A stretch of DNA of 64,000 nt from Rhizosphaericola mali (GCF_004337365.2 NZ_CP044016.1:2046001-2110000), one strand, 5' to 3'. Counted from the first letter of the stretch, positions 36,310-45,838 are shown. Translations and numbers: made by a program. Notes: generated from the sequence alone by a model not told the origin.

Positions 36310-36798
36310 AAAGCCGACTAGGCATGAAAGGCGATCATCTTTATCTACATTAGCAAAACCATTAATGTGATATTATAATGTTATTGCTAGAAATAAAAGC
36401 CAAAATATTAAGAACGAGTCAAGTATAAAGGTATCGATTATGTTAATAATCACTTGGCGATGGCACATTTTTATTACTCCTATATTCAAAACATCCTTCC
36501 TCACAAATTGTAGAATATTGTATATCAAAATGGAAAATAGATATATATATTAAAAAACTAGGATATTTTATTCCCAAACCCATATCCTTGATAATTTAAT
36601 GTCAAATTTAAGTTTATTTAAATTAATATGTAACTCTTTGGGAGTTTAAATCAAAATAATACGTTGTAATAATTATCCTTAAAGGGCAACATAATTTTTA
36701 ATAATTAAATTAATTGTTTATATAGGAAAAAATAATTATATTGCAAGAAAATATTTTCTAATCCTAAAATTTTATCAATTATTAGTTTCTTAAACAAA

Positions 36799-37065
36799 AT
36801 GATGCAAGTATTATCTTCTGATAATAATATTTATGTACTTACTAAAGATGAATTACGAAATATTACAGGTGGGCTTGCAGAACCAACGTGTCCTGAAAAC
36901 ACTGTTGCGTGCACCTGCCGTGATGCAGGTGGAAATGTAAATATAGCGTTTGATGTGAATGCTTCTAGTGCAGTACAAGCGGCCGCAATTGCGAATAAGT
37001 ATTGTGAAGGACAGGGAGTTGGCGGTTCGGGGGGGTATACCTGCAATAGCGATTGGAGTTGTTAA
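36799..37065 (+). CDS. GG-leader, six-cysteine bacteriocin-like precursor peptide
   Basis: The 88-residue precursor has a double-glycine leader at residues 1-25 (VLTKDELRNITGG). The predicted core of 63 residues has cysteines at 31, 38, 40, 69, 82 and 88, enough for three disulfides, and a Gly-rich stretch (GQGVGGSGGY). The leader motif with Leu/Asp-Glu-Leu before GG is what C39 transporters recognise in Bacteroidota. The C39-VKOR-Trx gene upstream and C39 ABC/HlyD/TolC genes downstream complete the system. ATG 36802 is an alternative start. Antibacterial action is inferred; a signalling peptide is the main alternative. A separate self-immunity gene is not obvious. Confidence 0.8.
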   Translation: MMQVLSSDNNIYVLTKDELRNITGGLAEPTCPENTVACTCRDAGGNVNIAFDVNASSAVQAAAIANKYCEGQGVGGSGGYTCNSDWSC

Positions 37066-37119
37066 ATTTTACCGCTTAATATAGTTTCGCTATAAGTAAT
37101 AAATTTAAACAAATATTTT

Positions 37120-37485
37120 ATGATTATGGTAAGGAAAAATCTGCTAATTACTTCAATAATTTTGTTGTCTCTATCATTATATGGATTCAATCGTATAAAT
37201 TATAATGTTAATATCAAGTTTAATAGTTCTATAAGGACTAATAAAGAGCTAAAAGATTCTACTAAGCAATTTAAAAATATTAGAGATTTCATTGTAAGTC
37301 AAAATTTTAATGGGGTCGTAGTATTTAGAGGCAAGGTTTTATCTCCAAATGATTCATTACTTTATATTGACCTAAAAGCATCTGGTATCAACCCCTCTTC
37401 AGTTGATTTTCTGAGGAAAGTACCTTCTGATTCTTTACTTAAATATGGGCTTGAAGCAAAAAAAGGATTATTGATCATTAATTAA
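37120..37485 (+). CDS. small exported protein with a TonB-plug-like C-terminus
   Basis: The 121-residue protein has a signal peptide or anchor (LLITSIILLSLSLYGF). The last 55 residues (GKVLSPNDSLLYIDLKASGI, then NPSSVDFLRKV and LLKYGLEAKKGLLIIN) follow the pattern of the plug end of TonB receptors. In those, 'YVVDG...INPxDIxSIEVLK...YGxxAxNGVIxI' is usual. It has no barrel. It begins 55 bp after the precursor gene, so it belongs to the bacteriocin unit. Immunity by mimicking or occupying a receptor, or a role in export, are both guesses. Confidence 0.6.
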   Translation: MIMVRKNLLITSIILLSLSLYGFNRINYNVNIKFNSSIRTNKELKDSTKQFKNIRDFIVSQNFNGVVVFRGKVLSPNDSLLYIDLKASGINPSSVDFLRKVPSDSLLKYGLEAKKGLLIIN

Positions 37486-37637
37486 TTTAATGTCACATTT
37501 CTTACTTGAGTTAAGAATTATTATTAAGAAACTAAGTAAGTTAAAGTTTAATTTGTATTAGGGTAAAATAAATAAACTAAAAGTGATTAAAAATCTATCT
37601 AATTTTACCTATAATTGTCTAATATTACAAGCAAAAG

Positions 37638-37680
37638 TTAAAATAAAGTATCAAACTAAAACTTTGATACTTTATTTTAA
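37638..37680. terminator. 18-bp perfect hairpin after the precursor/plug-like genes
   Basis: Arms 37638-37655 and 37663-37680 are perfectly complementary (core AAAGTATCAAA/TTTGATACTTT) with a 7-nt loop and run into T- and A-tracts on both strands. It stands about 150 bp after the plug-like gene and probably ends that transcript. Confidence 0.7.
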
Positions 37681-38115
37681 TAAAGTTTTATTAAAATTAT
37701 AATTATTTTATATTTTAACATTTGCAACTAGTTGCGTTGATACTTAGATCTTTCAAAATGAAATATTACATAATTTCAAACCTCCACTATTTGAGATTTA
37801 ATGTTAAATGATGGGTTAAAAAATATCATGTTAGGCAGATAATCTATAAAATAGTTCTAGAATCAATTTAAAATGTATTTTTACTATGGAGGGTATAAAC
37901 TTCATCAAACGAAAATTGAAGAAAAACTGTTTTTTGTTTTCTGTACCAGTTTATTTATTATATGAGATGTATGTTGTCAAATAAAATTACACTAAATTTT
38001 AAGGAGTTTTTTTAGTTTTAAAAGTTAGGAAATAAATTTAGTTTTTGCTGTTGAAAAAAATATCGTGGGCTTATAGATCTTTTTTTAATGAGGTTTTGTT
38101 GTTTTAAAATGAGTT

Positions 38116-38300
38116 AGTCTCTGCAATAATAAACGTCGGAGGGTGTAAGGCTATTCAAAGATTCGTGATAGTGTTGGTAGTTATAGAGTTGTACAAAACA
38201 ACCAATAGCATATTCCAAATTCTGGGGCTGAAATAATTTTCCAATTTCACTCTATTTTTGATATATCTCCCATAGCATTCTATTTTACCTTTGGGTTGAG
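38116..38300 (-). pseudogene. remnant of an IS3-type transposase (3' end)
   Basis: Translating the minus strand gives KGKIECYGRYIKNRVKLENY and, after one frameshift, LYNYQHYHESLNSLTPSDVY. These are the last part of a DDE integrase core as found in IS3-family OrfB proteins. The rest of the 1.36-kb gene-free stretch 37486-38846 holds the hairpin at 37638 and AT-rich sequence but no gene. An IS probably landed between the precursor and exporter genes and later decayed. Confidence 0.75.
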
Positions 38301-38846
38301 GGGCTTCCTACAAAAACAAGTAGATGCTTCATTTTTACCGTATATTTCATTTTGCAGAAATTATCAAAGTACAGTAATATAAGATTGCACTTTTTTTACA
38401 AATTTTAGTTTCTATTTCAGAAATCCTTGATTTAAAGTCTTTTTGGAAGATATCGAAAAAATATAAAGGTTGGAAGGTTTTGTTAATTTGAATTTATATA
38501 AACAGATTGTAGAGATTAGAATGAAACTTGATTAATAAATGAAAAGGCGAAAATTGCAATTATAGTCCAAATACTGTTTTTTAGAGTAGATACTATGAAA
38601 AAGATCATATAATCTTATGCAAGTTTTCATATATAGTTCAAATAATTCTTTGGCCTAGTCTTCTCTTACCCATTTTTAATAGAAATAATAAAAAATCTAC
38701 AAAAAAATGGAGGGGAGATTTTGAATCAAATTATCTTAACATAATAGCTATCCCCGTATAATTGCTTTAACCTAAAAGGATAAGTAGTAAATAAATAGTT
38801 CATATACAGATTATTTCTTTCTGTATATGTGAAAATATCTGGAAAG

Positions 38847-41087
38847 ATGAAATTTTCTTTTTATAAACAACTGAATACCATGGATTGTGGTCCCACCTGT
38901 TTGAAAATGGTGGCAAAATATTATGGAAAAAGCATTCCTATCGATTTTCTCCGACGGCAAATGGGCTTCAATAAAACAGGGGTTACTTTGTTGGGAATAA
39001 GTACAACAGCTGAGTATTTTGGGTTTCGTACAAGAGGGGTTCAATTAACAGAATCACAAATAAGTGAGATTCCGTTGCCAGCAATATTGCACTGGGACCA
39101 AAACCATTTTGTTGTTCTAATATCAAATAAAAGGAATAGTGTAAGAATTGCCAACCCTGCTGCTAGGATCATGGATTATTCAAAGGATGATTTTTTATCG
39201 CATTGGTTAAGTAGTAAAACAAATGATGGCAGCAAGGCAGGTATAGCCCTTTTGCTGGAACCTACCCCTAAATTCAACGAACAGGAGGATAAAAAAGAAC
39301 AAAAACTCAGTTGGAAATTAATAGTTCGATATCTATATAACAGCAAAGGAAAAATCGGACAGGTATGTGTTGCGCTTTTAGTCTCTTCCTTATTACAACT
39401 CGTCTTTCCTTTCTTAACCCAAAGCATTGTTGACACCGGAATAAATACGCAGAATCTCCAGTATGTAGTAATTGTATTGATGGCTCAGTTAATGCTAACT
39501 TTCAGTCAGACAGTCATCGACTTTATACGTAGCAGGATATTACTTCGACTTTCTAACCTACTCAACATACAAATACTATCCGATTTTTGGATCAAATTGG
39601 GACGTCTACCTTTGTCTTATTATGATACACACCATACGGGTGATACGCTTCAGCGCATTGGTGATCACAGAACCATACAAAGCTTCCTAACTGGAACTGC
39701 CTTGAGTACAGTCTTCTCAACAGTTAACTTTGTTGTCTATTCTATCGTTTTACTTATGTATAGTGTGGAGTTGTTTTTTGTTTTTTTAATAGGCAGTATT
39801 GTCTATTTTTCATGGGTACAACTGTTTTTACGAATCAGAAGAAAAATTAACTATCAAACATTTCATATCTCATCTAAGGAAAACAATGCGACCCTTCAAA
39901 TGATACAAGGGATGCAGGAAATTCGTCTCAATAATGCAGAAAGACAAAAACGTTGGGAATGGGAGAATATACAGGCTACTATATTCAGACTTGGTTTTAA
40001 AAGCCTCAATTATAGTCAGTGGCAATCGGCTGGAGCTACATTGATCAATCAGGTACAAAACATTGCGATTAGTTTTATTGTAGCAAAGCTCGTCATTGAT
40101 GGTAAATTGACACTGGGAACTATGTTAGCCGTCCAATACATCATTGGACAAATGAGTGGACCTATTTCTCAATGGGTTGGTTTTGTGCAATCAGCTCAGG
40201 ATGCAAAAATAAGTATGGAGCGTCTTAATGAAGTACATAGTCTTTCTGATGAAGAATCTCCAGAACGAAGCTATACTTCTATGCTTCCAACTGACAAGAG
40301 TATATCTATTGAAAAATTAAGTTTTTCTTATCCTGGTGCGGGAAATGAAAATGTATTGGAACAAATTAACCTATATATCCCCTCTGGTAAAACGACTGCA
40401 ATAGTTGGCATCAGTGGTAGTGGTAAAACAAGTCTACTTAAATTGCTTCTTAAGATCTACGAGCAATATAACGGTGATATTTTTATAGGAGGTAATCACT
40501 CATTAAGCCAAGAAGGTAATTTTGATAAACAAGATGAAAGTAATGGATTAAGATTCGACCATATTAATCATTCTTATTGGAGAAGTATATGTGGTACCGT
40601 CATGCAAGATGGTTATATATTTAACGATACAATAGCCCGCAATATTTCTGTCGGACAGGAAAATATAGACATGGAAAGGCTTACTTATAGTTGTAGAACG
40701 GCTAATATTTATTCTTTTATAGAATCTCTTCCGAACGGATTTTATACAAAACTGGGAAGTGAGGGTACAGGGCTCAGTCAGGGACAGAAACAACGCCTGT
40801 TAATTGCTAGAGCCATTTATAAAGATCCACAATATTTGTTTTTTGACGAAGCAACAAATTCTTTAGATGCAAACAATGAAAAAGAAATTGTAGAGAACCT
40901 GGAACGTTTTTTTAAAGGACGTACGGTCGTTATTGTTGCACACAGATTAAGCACTGTTAAAAATGCGGACAAGATTGTCGTGCTACATAAAGGTCATATT
41001 GTGGAAGAGGGGACACATGATTATCTTATTTCAATCAAAGGTTATTATTACGAGTTAGTCAAAAATCAATTGGAATTAGGTAACTAA
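38847..41087 (+). CDS. C39 peptidase-containing ABC bacteriocin exporter
   Basis: The protein is 746 residues from ATG 38847 (GTG 38829 is less likely). Residues 1-135 are the C39 leader peptidase, with catalytic Cys14 (MDCGPTCLKMVAKYYGK) and His87 (WDQNHFVVL). The third triad position reads Asn103 (RIANPAA) where Asp is usual. Residues 150-440 are the six-helix ABC membrane domain. The ATPase domain has Walker A GISGSGKTS, signature LSQGQKQRLLIARAI and Walker B YLFFDEATNSLD. It would cleave the precursor after GG and export the core through HlyD and TolC partners encoded next in the operon. Confidence 0.9.
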   Translation: MKFSFYKQLNTMDCGPTCLKMVAKYYGKSIPIDFLRRQMGFNKTGVTLLGISTTAEYFGFRTRGVQLTESQISEIPLPAILHWDQNHFVVLISNKRNSVRIANPAARIMDYSKDDFLSHWLSSKTNDGSKAGIALLLEPTPKFNEQEDKKEQKLSWKLIVRYLYNSKGKIGQVCVALLVSSLLQLVFPFLTQSIVDTGINTQNLQYVVIVLMAQLMLTFSQTVIDFIRSRILLRLSNLLNIQILSDFWIKLGRLPLSYYDTHHTGDTLQRIGDHRTIQSFLTGTALSTVFSTVNFVVYSIVLLMYSVELFFVFLIGSIVYFSWVQLFLRIRRKINYQTFHISSKENNATLQMIQGMQEIRLNNAERQKRWEWENIQATIFRLGFKSLNYSQWQSAGATLINQVQNIAISFIVAKLVIDGKLTLGTMLAVQYIIGQMSGPISQWVGFVQSAQDAKISMERLNEVHSLSDEESPERSYTSMLPTDKSISIEKLSFSYPGAGNENVLEQINLYIPSGKTTAIVGISGSGKTSLLKLLLKIYEQYNGDIFIGGNHSLSQEGNFDKQDESNGLRFDHINHSYWRSICGTVMQDGYIFNDTIARNISVGQENIDMERLTYSCRTANIYSFIESLPNGFYTKLGSEGTGLSQGQKQRLLIARAIYKDPQYLFFDEATNSLDANNEKEIVENLERFFKGRTVVIVAHRLSTVKNADKIVVLHKGHIVEEGTHDYLISIKGYYYELVKNQLELGN

Positions 41088-41108
41088 ACAACAACTTCAA
41101 CTGGAAAA

Positions 41109-42476
41109 ATGCCAAACAAGGATATTGACAATATAGAAACAAGATTAGACGATATAGCAAGCGGACGATGTAATTCTGAAATAGAAATAAATCAAAAAGA
41201 ATCTATTGTCATTAGATCCGAAGAAGCACAAGAAATAATCGATCATAAAAGTGGCCCTTTAGAAAGATGGGCGCTATGGATATTTTTATGTATATTATTA
41301 CTTTTACTAACAACTTCTGGGTTTATTCTCTATCCTGATATCCTTCAAGTAAGAACTACACTCACCTCATTGGATGGCCCTAAAGAAATCGTACCAAATC
41401 AGTCAGGAAGAATTACTCAACTCTTTGTAACAAATGGGCAAACAATAAGAAAAGGAGCAACATTAGCTTACATAGAAAGTGTTGCAGATATCGATCAAAT
41501 GTTGTCCCTATTTAAACGGGTAGAAAAAGCTAATCAATTACTAACAGATAATAAGCTCGGAGATATTTCTTCATTATTTCTACAGCCCTATGATCAATTA
41601 GGTGAAGATCAAAGCGCTTATCAAACCTTTATGACTGCCTTACAACAATTCAATGACTATTACGTCAACGGCTTTTATGATAGAAAAAAAACAATGTTAG
41701 AACAAGATCTGGGTGCATTAAAGAAAATGAATAATGCGCTTGGACAACAACGTCAAATTGAAGAACAGGATAATGAGCTTGCGCAGGAGAATTATAAAAT
41801 GAACAAAAAACTCTTTGATGCTAAAATTATATCTGCTGAAGAATATCGACAAGATCAAAGTCAATTGCTAAGTAAGCAAATGGCACTACCACAAACGAAT
41901 TCTAGCATATTTTCTAATCAAAATGAACAACGTGAAAAACTAAAAGATCTCGAACAGCTGGATCATGATGTAATACAACAGCGTATAACAATGGAGCAAG
42001 CACTACAAACACTAAAAAGTGCGTTAGATACCTGGATAAAGCAATATGTACTTATTGCTCCAGTGGATGGTACTGTATATTTTTCAAAACCCATACAAAA
42101 AAATCAATACCTACAATCAGGTAAAACAATCGGTTATATAGCTACTGATAACAATAAACTCTTTACAGAATTATATTTACCTCAAAATAATTTAGGAAAG
42201 GCCGATACTGGTATGGAAGTACAGTTGCGCTTTGATGCATATCCATATCAAGAAAAGGGAATAGTAAAAGGCAAGCTTATATATATATCGAGAGTAGTAT
42301 CGGATAGTGGCTACCTCGGAATTGTAAGACTCAATAATGGCTTACTTACAAGTCAACATCAAATCCTTCCATACAAGGACGGACTTAAGGCGGATGCATT
42401 AATTATAACAAAGAATATGAGCTTATTGAACAGACTATATTATAATATTACAAAAGCAACGAGTCTCAATAAATGA
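41109..42476 (+). CDS. HlyD-family periplasmic adaptor of the bacteriocin exporter
   Basis: This 455-residue membrane fusion protein has a cytoplasmic N-tail with one transmembrane helix near residues 56-78. A split biotinyl-lipoyl-like domain follows (VPNQSGRITQLFVTNGQTIR ... YVLIAPVDGTVYFSKPIQKN). Between its halves is a long coiled-coil hairpin (residues 150-310, rich in Gln/Leu/Lys). The C-terminal beta-barrel comes last. It bridges the ABC exporter and the outer-membrane channel. The gene begins 21 bp after the exporter stop. Confidence 0.9.
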   Translation: MPNKDIDNIETRLDDIASGRCNSEIEINQKESIVIRSEEAQEIIDHKSGPLERWALWIFLCILLLLLTTSGFILYPDILQVRTTLTSLDGPKEIVPNQSGRITQLFVTNGQTIRKGATLAYIESVADIDQMLSLFKRVEKANQLLTDNKLGDISSLFLQPYDQLGEDQSAYQTFMTALQQFNDYYVNGFYDRKKTMLEQDLGALKKMNNALGQQRQIEEQDNELAQENYKMNKKLFDAKIISAEEYRQDQSQLLSKQMALPQTNSSIFSNQNEQREKLKDLEQLDHDVIQQRITMEQALQTLKSALDTWIKQYVLIAPVDGTVYFSKPIQKNQYLQSGKTIGYIATDNNKLFTELYLPQNNLGKADTGMEVQLRFDAYPYQEKGIVKGKLIYISRVVSDSGYLGIVRLNNGLLTSQHQILPYKDGLKADALIITKNMSLLNRLYYNITKATSLNK

Positions 42477-42518
42477 TTTTTTTAATAATATAAAAGGATA
42501 CGAATAAAGATTTGGATC

Positions 42519-43859
42519 ATGCTTAGAACACAAAATTATATAGGATGGAGCTGTATTATAATTTTTTTCTTGTGTCTTTCATTACAAGGAAAGGCTCAAA
42601 AAACATGGACGTTAGACGATTGTATCGACTATGCTTACGAACATAATATATACATTAATTCTGCTAAAATGCAGGTGTTGACGATGGAAAACACCTATAA
42701 GCAATCACGTAATAATCGATTTCCAACACTTAGCTATTCTTCATCACTCGCCTCACAATTTGGTCGTTCAATTGATCCTACTACAAATTCTTATACGAAT
42801 ACTCATATTACCTATAACAGTATGGGATTCTCATCTGGTATAACACTCTTTAACTGGTTCTCGGTTAAAAATACGATTAAGTGTAATAGTAAAAATGTGG
42901 AGGTAGCAAATCTGGAGACTGAAAGACTCAAAAATGATTTGAAGCTTAATATTGCAGCAGCCTATTTACAAGTTTTACTTGCAGAAAAACAATTAGAAAT
43001 CTCCCAACAGCAGATTGACCTTACATTACAGCAACTTGACATAACAAGTAAACAGGTAGAATATGGGAAAAAACCCAAAAGTGACCGCCTACAAATCGTC
43101 GGAGAACTATCATCGGATAGTACTACTTATTTTAATCAATTATCAGCAATACAACAAGCCAAATTACAAGTCATGCTTTTATTGAATATAGATCCTCAAG
43201 ATGGCTTTGAAATAAATAAAGCAGATACCGTTGTAGAAAATCAACTGCCTATATTAGAAGAACCTGAATATATATATGAAATCGCTAAAATAAAACAACC
43301 CCTTCAAAAAGAAGATAAACTAAAATTAGAAGCATTGGGTTATCAAAAGGCTATATCAAAGGCTAGTTTTTACCCTACACTATCAGCTAATGCTACGATA
43401 TCTTCTAATTACTCAAATGCATATACAAATAGTTATGGAAACCCCTATAGTTATTTTAACCAGCTATTCAATATTAACTTATATCAATATGTCGGTCTTT
43501 CATTGAGCATCCCAATTTTTAATAATAAGACGGCCTATTACAATTATAAAAATATCTGTGTACAAATAAAAACACAACAACTTCAAAACGAAGGAGACAA
43601 TCAACAACTCAAACAAGATATTTATAATGCATATAATACGGCACACACAAATTTATCCGTTTATATGTCAACTAAGAGGACGCTGAATGCAACACAAGAA
43701 GGTTATATGATGTCACAAAAAAGATTTGAGATAGGCAAGTCGACTTTATCAGATTATTTAACTGCACTAAATACTTTATATCAAGCAAAAACAAATTATA
43801 TTAACGCCTATTATAACTATATCTTTTCGTTCAAAATATTGGCGTTTTATAAAGTTTAA
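42519..43859 (+). CDS. TolC-family outer-membrane channel of the bacteriocin exporter
   Basis: The 446-residue protein has a signal peptide (IIIFFLCLSLQGKAQ) and two repeats of the outer-membrane efflux domain. The first starts at TWTLDDCIDYAYEHNIYINS. The second ends with SQKRFEIGKSTLSDYLTALN and a final transmembrane-strand segment. It completes the type I export path across the outer membrane. It is the last gene of the operon, 42 bp after hlyD-like, and sits 65-85 bp before the right-end arm sites of the element. Confidence 0.9.
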   Translation: MLRTQNYIGWSCIIIFFLCLSLQGKAQKTWTLDDCIDYAYEHNIYINSAKMQVLTMENTYKQSRNNRFPTLSYSSSLASQFGRSIDPTTNSYTNTHITYNSMGFSSGITLFNWFSVKNTIKCNSKNVEVANLETERLKNDLKLNIAAAYLQVLLAEKQLEISQQQIDLTLQQLDITSKQVEYGKKPKSDRLQIVGELSSDSTTYFNQLSAIQQAKLQVMLLLNIDPQDGFEINKADTVVENQLPILEEPEYIYEIAKIKQPLQKEDKLKLEALGYQKAISKASFYPTLSANATISSNYSNAYTNSYGNPYSYFNQLFNINLYQYVGLSLSIPIFNNKTAYYNYKNICVQIKTQQLQNEGDNQQLKQDIYNAYNTAHTNLSVYMSTKRTLNATQEGYMMSQKRFEIGKSTLSDYLTALNTLYQAKTNYINAYYNYIFSFKILAFYKV

Positions 43860-43923
43860 GGATACCTGTATTTTGTGTATTAATGATCAAATTAATATAC
43901 TTATCTTCGATAATATAAAAATA

Positions 43924-43943
43924 GGTTAGCATTTCGGTTAGCA
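43924..43943. promoter_or_regulatory. two direct GGTTAGCA motifs: probable integrase arm sites, right end
   Basis: GGTTAGCA lies at 43924-43931 and 43936-43943, a 12-bp period, 60 bp inside the right att repeat. The same 8-mer is present as an inverted pair near the left end (22162-22194). Confidence 0.6.
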
Positions 43944-44002
43944 AATAAATATTTTAATATTTAAGAAAGTTTTATTCACGGCATTAGTTATTATAGTATG
44001 AC

Positions 44003-44017
44003 TCCCAGCGGGATCAC
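44003..44017. repeat. attR: 15-bp direct repeat at the right end of the element
   Basis: TCCCAGCGGGATCAC is identical to 22010-22024 and is followed by a hairpin. It marks the right boundary of the integrative element. The sequence before it (TTATTATAGTATGAC) is not tRNA-like, so this copy is only a 3'-end fragment. Confidence 0.7.
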
Positions 44018-44023
44018 TTGTAT

Positions 44024-44070
44024 AAAAAATAAAGCATTGATAATCAATAGATTTCAATGCTTTATTTTTT
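44024..44070 (+). terminator. hairpin downstream of attR
   Basis: A 17-bp stem (44024-44040 with 44054-44070) closes the loop TAATCAATAGATT and ends in a T-run. The loop shares ATCAATAGAT with the hairpin after attL, while the stems differ and each pairs. This suggests two related tRNA terminators, one brought by the element. Confidence 0.7.
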
Positions 44071-44824
44071 ATACTTACAGTTTTTCAGATATAACCAGTT
44101 TATTTTAAAAATACTAATGTTACTTGACATTTTTAGTATTAATTAATTACAGTCCATAATTTGTAATAAATAAAAGAATTCTGAAGAAGATACTTGAATC
44201 ACAGGATAACAAATCTCTCTTTTTGGAGTATTTACATTTTTAAATAATATAACTTAAAAATCCCAATAGTTTCAGAAAAATCTGGGTCAAAATTTAATCA
44301 GTTATTGGTCTAAATATTAGTTTTTTTGATTTCAAATAAAACAAATATTAAAGTTTTCCAGCTACATACATTTGTTCCATAGTTGGGGATTTGCTTCCGC
44401 CTTTAGGCACCATCGTAATTGCAAACATACACCGCATGCTGAAACACCCGAAAAGTAAAAGATTAAGCCCAAGAATTGGCACTATAAAAAACAGTGGTTA
44501 AAGAAATAGCAGAACCAAAAGGACAAATAAAGCAGATAATGAAAGTATCTTTTTCAAAAGACCTGATACCAATGCCCGTGACGAGAAAAGGTTTTAAAGC
44601 AGACTAGATTTTCACAAAAAGATGTCACATATTGTACACGTTATCGGTGAAGATAAGACAACTATTTAGACAACTTGCTGGATTACTTGGAATCGTGCAC
44701 AAGACATAACTTGTAGTGACTGACAAAAAACGAAGATATGAGTTCACAGATTTAACGTTCTAATTGCAGGCAGCTTTTCTAATGTATAGTCTGTATGATA
44801 CGGCTTATTCTTTAGTTTAACCTC
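44071..44824. other. gene-free stretch right of the element
   Basis: About 750 bp without an intact reading frame. Around 44450-44720 short open pieces in several frames (for example AEPKGQIKQIMKVSFSKD) are broken by stops and look like eroded coding sequence, but no family can be named. No strong palindromes beyond the terminator at 44024-44070. Confidence 0.3.
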
Positions 44825-45460
44825 TTACTGCAAGTGTTCATAAGTTTTGTCGATCAAAAAAGACAAGGCATCTTCTACTAGTATGCGTCCTTCATCTGAT
44901 TGCATGTCTACTCCAGAAAAATGACTACCGTTTACCGAAGCATAAAGGTCCAGATAATACAAACCTGAAACAAGTATAGCCGTTATCGCCCGAAACATTT
45001 TGGCATTTTTTCCAAATTGTGGATCAAAAATGGATCTAAACAGTTTTTCGCCATTTTCTTCCTGCAGATCGGTCATTTTTCGAAGCGCAGATCGCTCTTC
45101 CGATAGTCCCCAAAGCAATAATTTTTGTAGTTCTTCATTTTTACTAACATACAAAAATTGCTTACATAGCATTTCCTTCAACAAAGTTTTTCCTCCATCG
45201 TGTGAGTCGACAAGTATATTGCTAGACGGTACATTAATCCAATAGTCTTGAGAGCGTATGTATGTATCCACCAAACCGTCCAGGCCTCCAAAATAAGTAT
45301 AAATCATCTTTTTATCCACACCTGCTTCACTGGCAATATTGTTGATTTTCAACGCTGAAAAACCTTTGGTTTTCAATATCTTCCCTACAGCGTCTAAAAA
45401 TTTTAATTTGCTACGTTCCTTGTTACGCAGGGTTCCGGAAACTTCTTTTCTATCCATCAT
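44825..45460 (-). CDS. TetR/AcrR-family regulator
   Basis: The 211-residue protein has an N-terminal TetR helix-turn-helix (KFLDAVGKILKTKGFSALKI, then NNIASEAGVDKKMIYTYFGG) and a helical ligand domain. ATG 45460, or the next Met two residues on, can start it. No palindromic operator of note was found directly upstream. It is not divergently paired with a close neighbour, so its target is unclear. Confidence 0.85.
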   Translation of the reverse strand: MMDRKEVSGTLRNKERSKLKFLDAVGKILKTKGFSALKINNIASEAGVDKKMIYTYFGGLDGLVDTYIRSQDYWINVPSSNILVDSHDGGKTLLKEMLCKQFLYVSKNEELQKLLLWGLSEERSALRKMTDLQEENGEKLFRSIFDPQFGKNAKMFRAITAILVSGLYYLDLYASVNGSHFSGVDMQSDEGRILVEDALSFLIDKTYEHLQ

Positions 45461-45838
45461 ACAAAAGGTTAATGTGCAAGTTTAAGGAAATTTCCAAAAC
45501 ATAAGACTTTAATCAAAGTTTTGTTGCCGTATTGAGAATTATTTGACTGAAAAAATTAAGACACCGATAAGTGTTTTATATGTATATTTGCTTAATTATG
45601 TAGATATAATGTAACGATGGTCGAAATTTTGACGCTACCGAATACGAAGCTGTTTCGGAGTACCAAAAATGTATCTTCAGATAATTAAGACTACTAAAAA
45701 AAAACGGGGTATGGTGTAATATTTGAATACTGTATAAAAGCTAATGATTGGTTCTTCCTAGTAAGCATCAAAGAAATTGTAGAATAACAGTTTTATCGAC
45801 CAGATACGAAATACATAAAAACTAATAATATAATACTT

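Larger units (their letters stand above)
22010..44017. mobile_element. 22-kb integrative mobilisable element carrying a bacteriocin system
   Basis: The element is bounded by a perfect 15-bp repeat with arm-site motifs inside both ends and its own tyrosine integrase next to the left end. It carries a cargo block flanked by 64-bp repeats, HU, a zeta toxin module, hairpin-RadC, a helix-turn-helix protein, a MobC-like protein and a relaxase with an oriT candidate. It also carries a GG-leader bacteriocin with maturation and export genes. No coupling protein or type IV secretion genes are present, so it would be mobilised by a helper. Excision would give a circle of about 21,993 bp. Confidence 0.7.

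Noticed and set aside
44440-44720. A gene in the spacer right of the element
   Set aside because: Open pieces exist in several frames but all are short and broken by stops. No family could be recognised, so it is listed only as eroded sequence.
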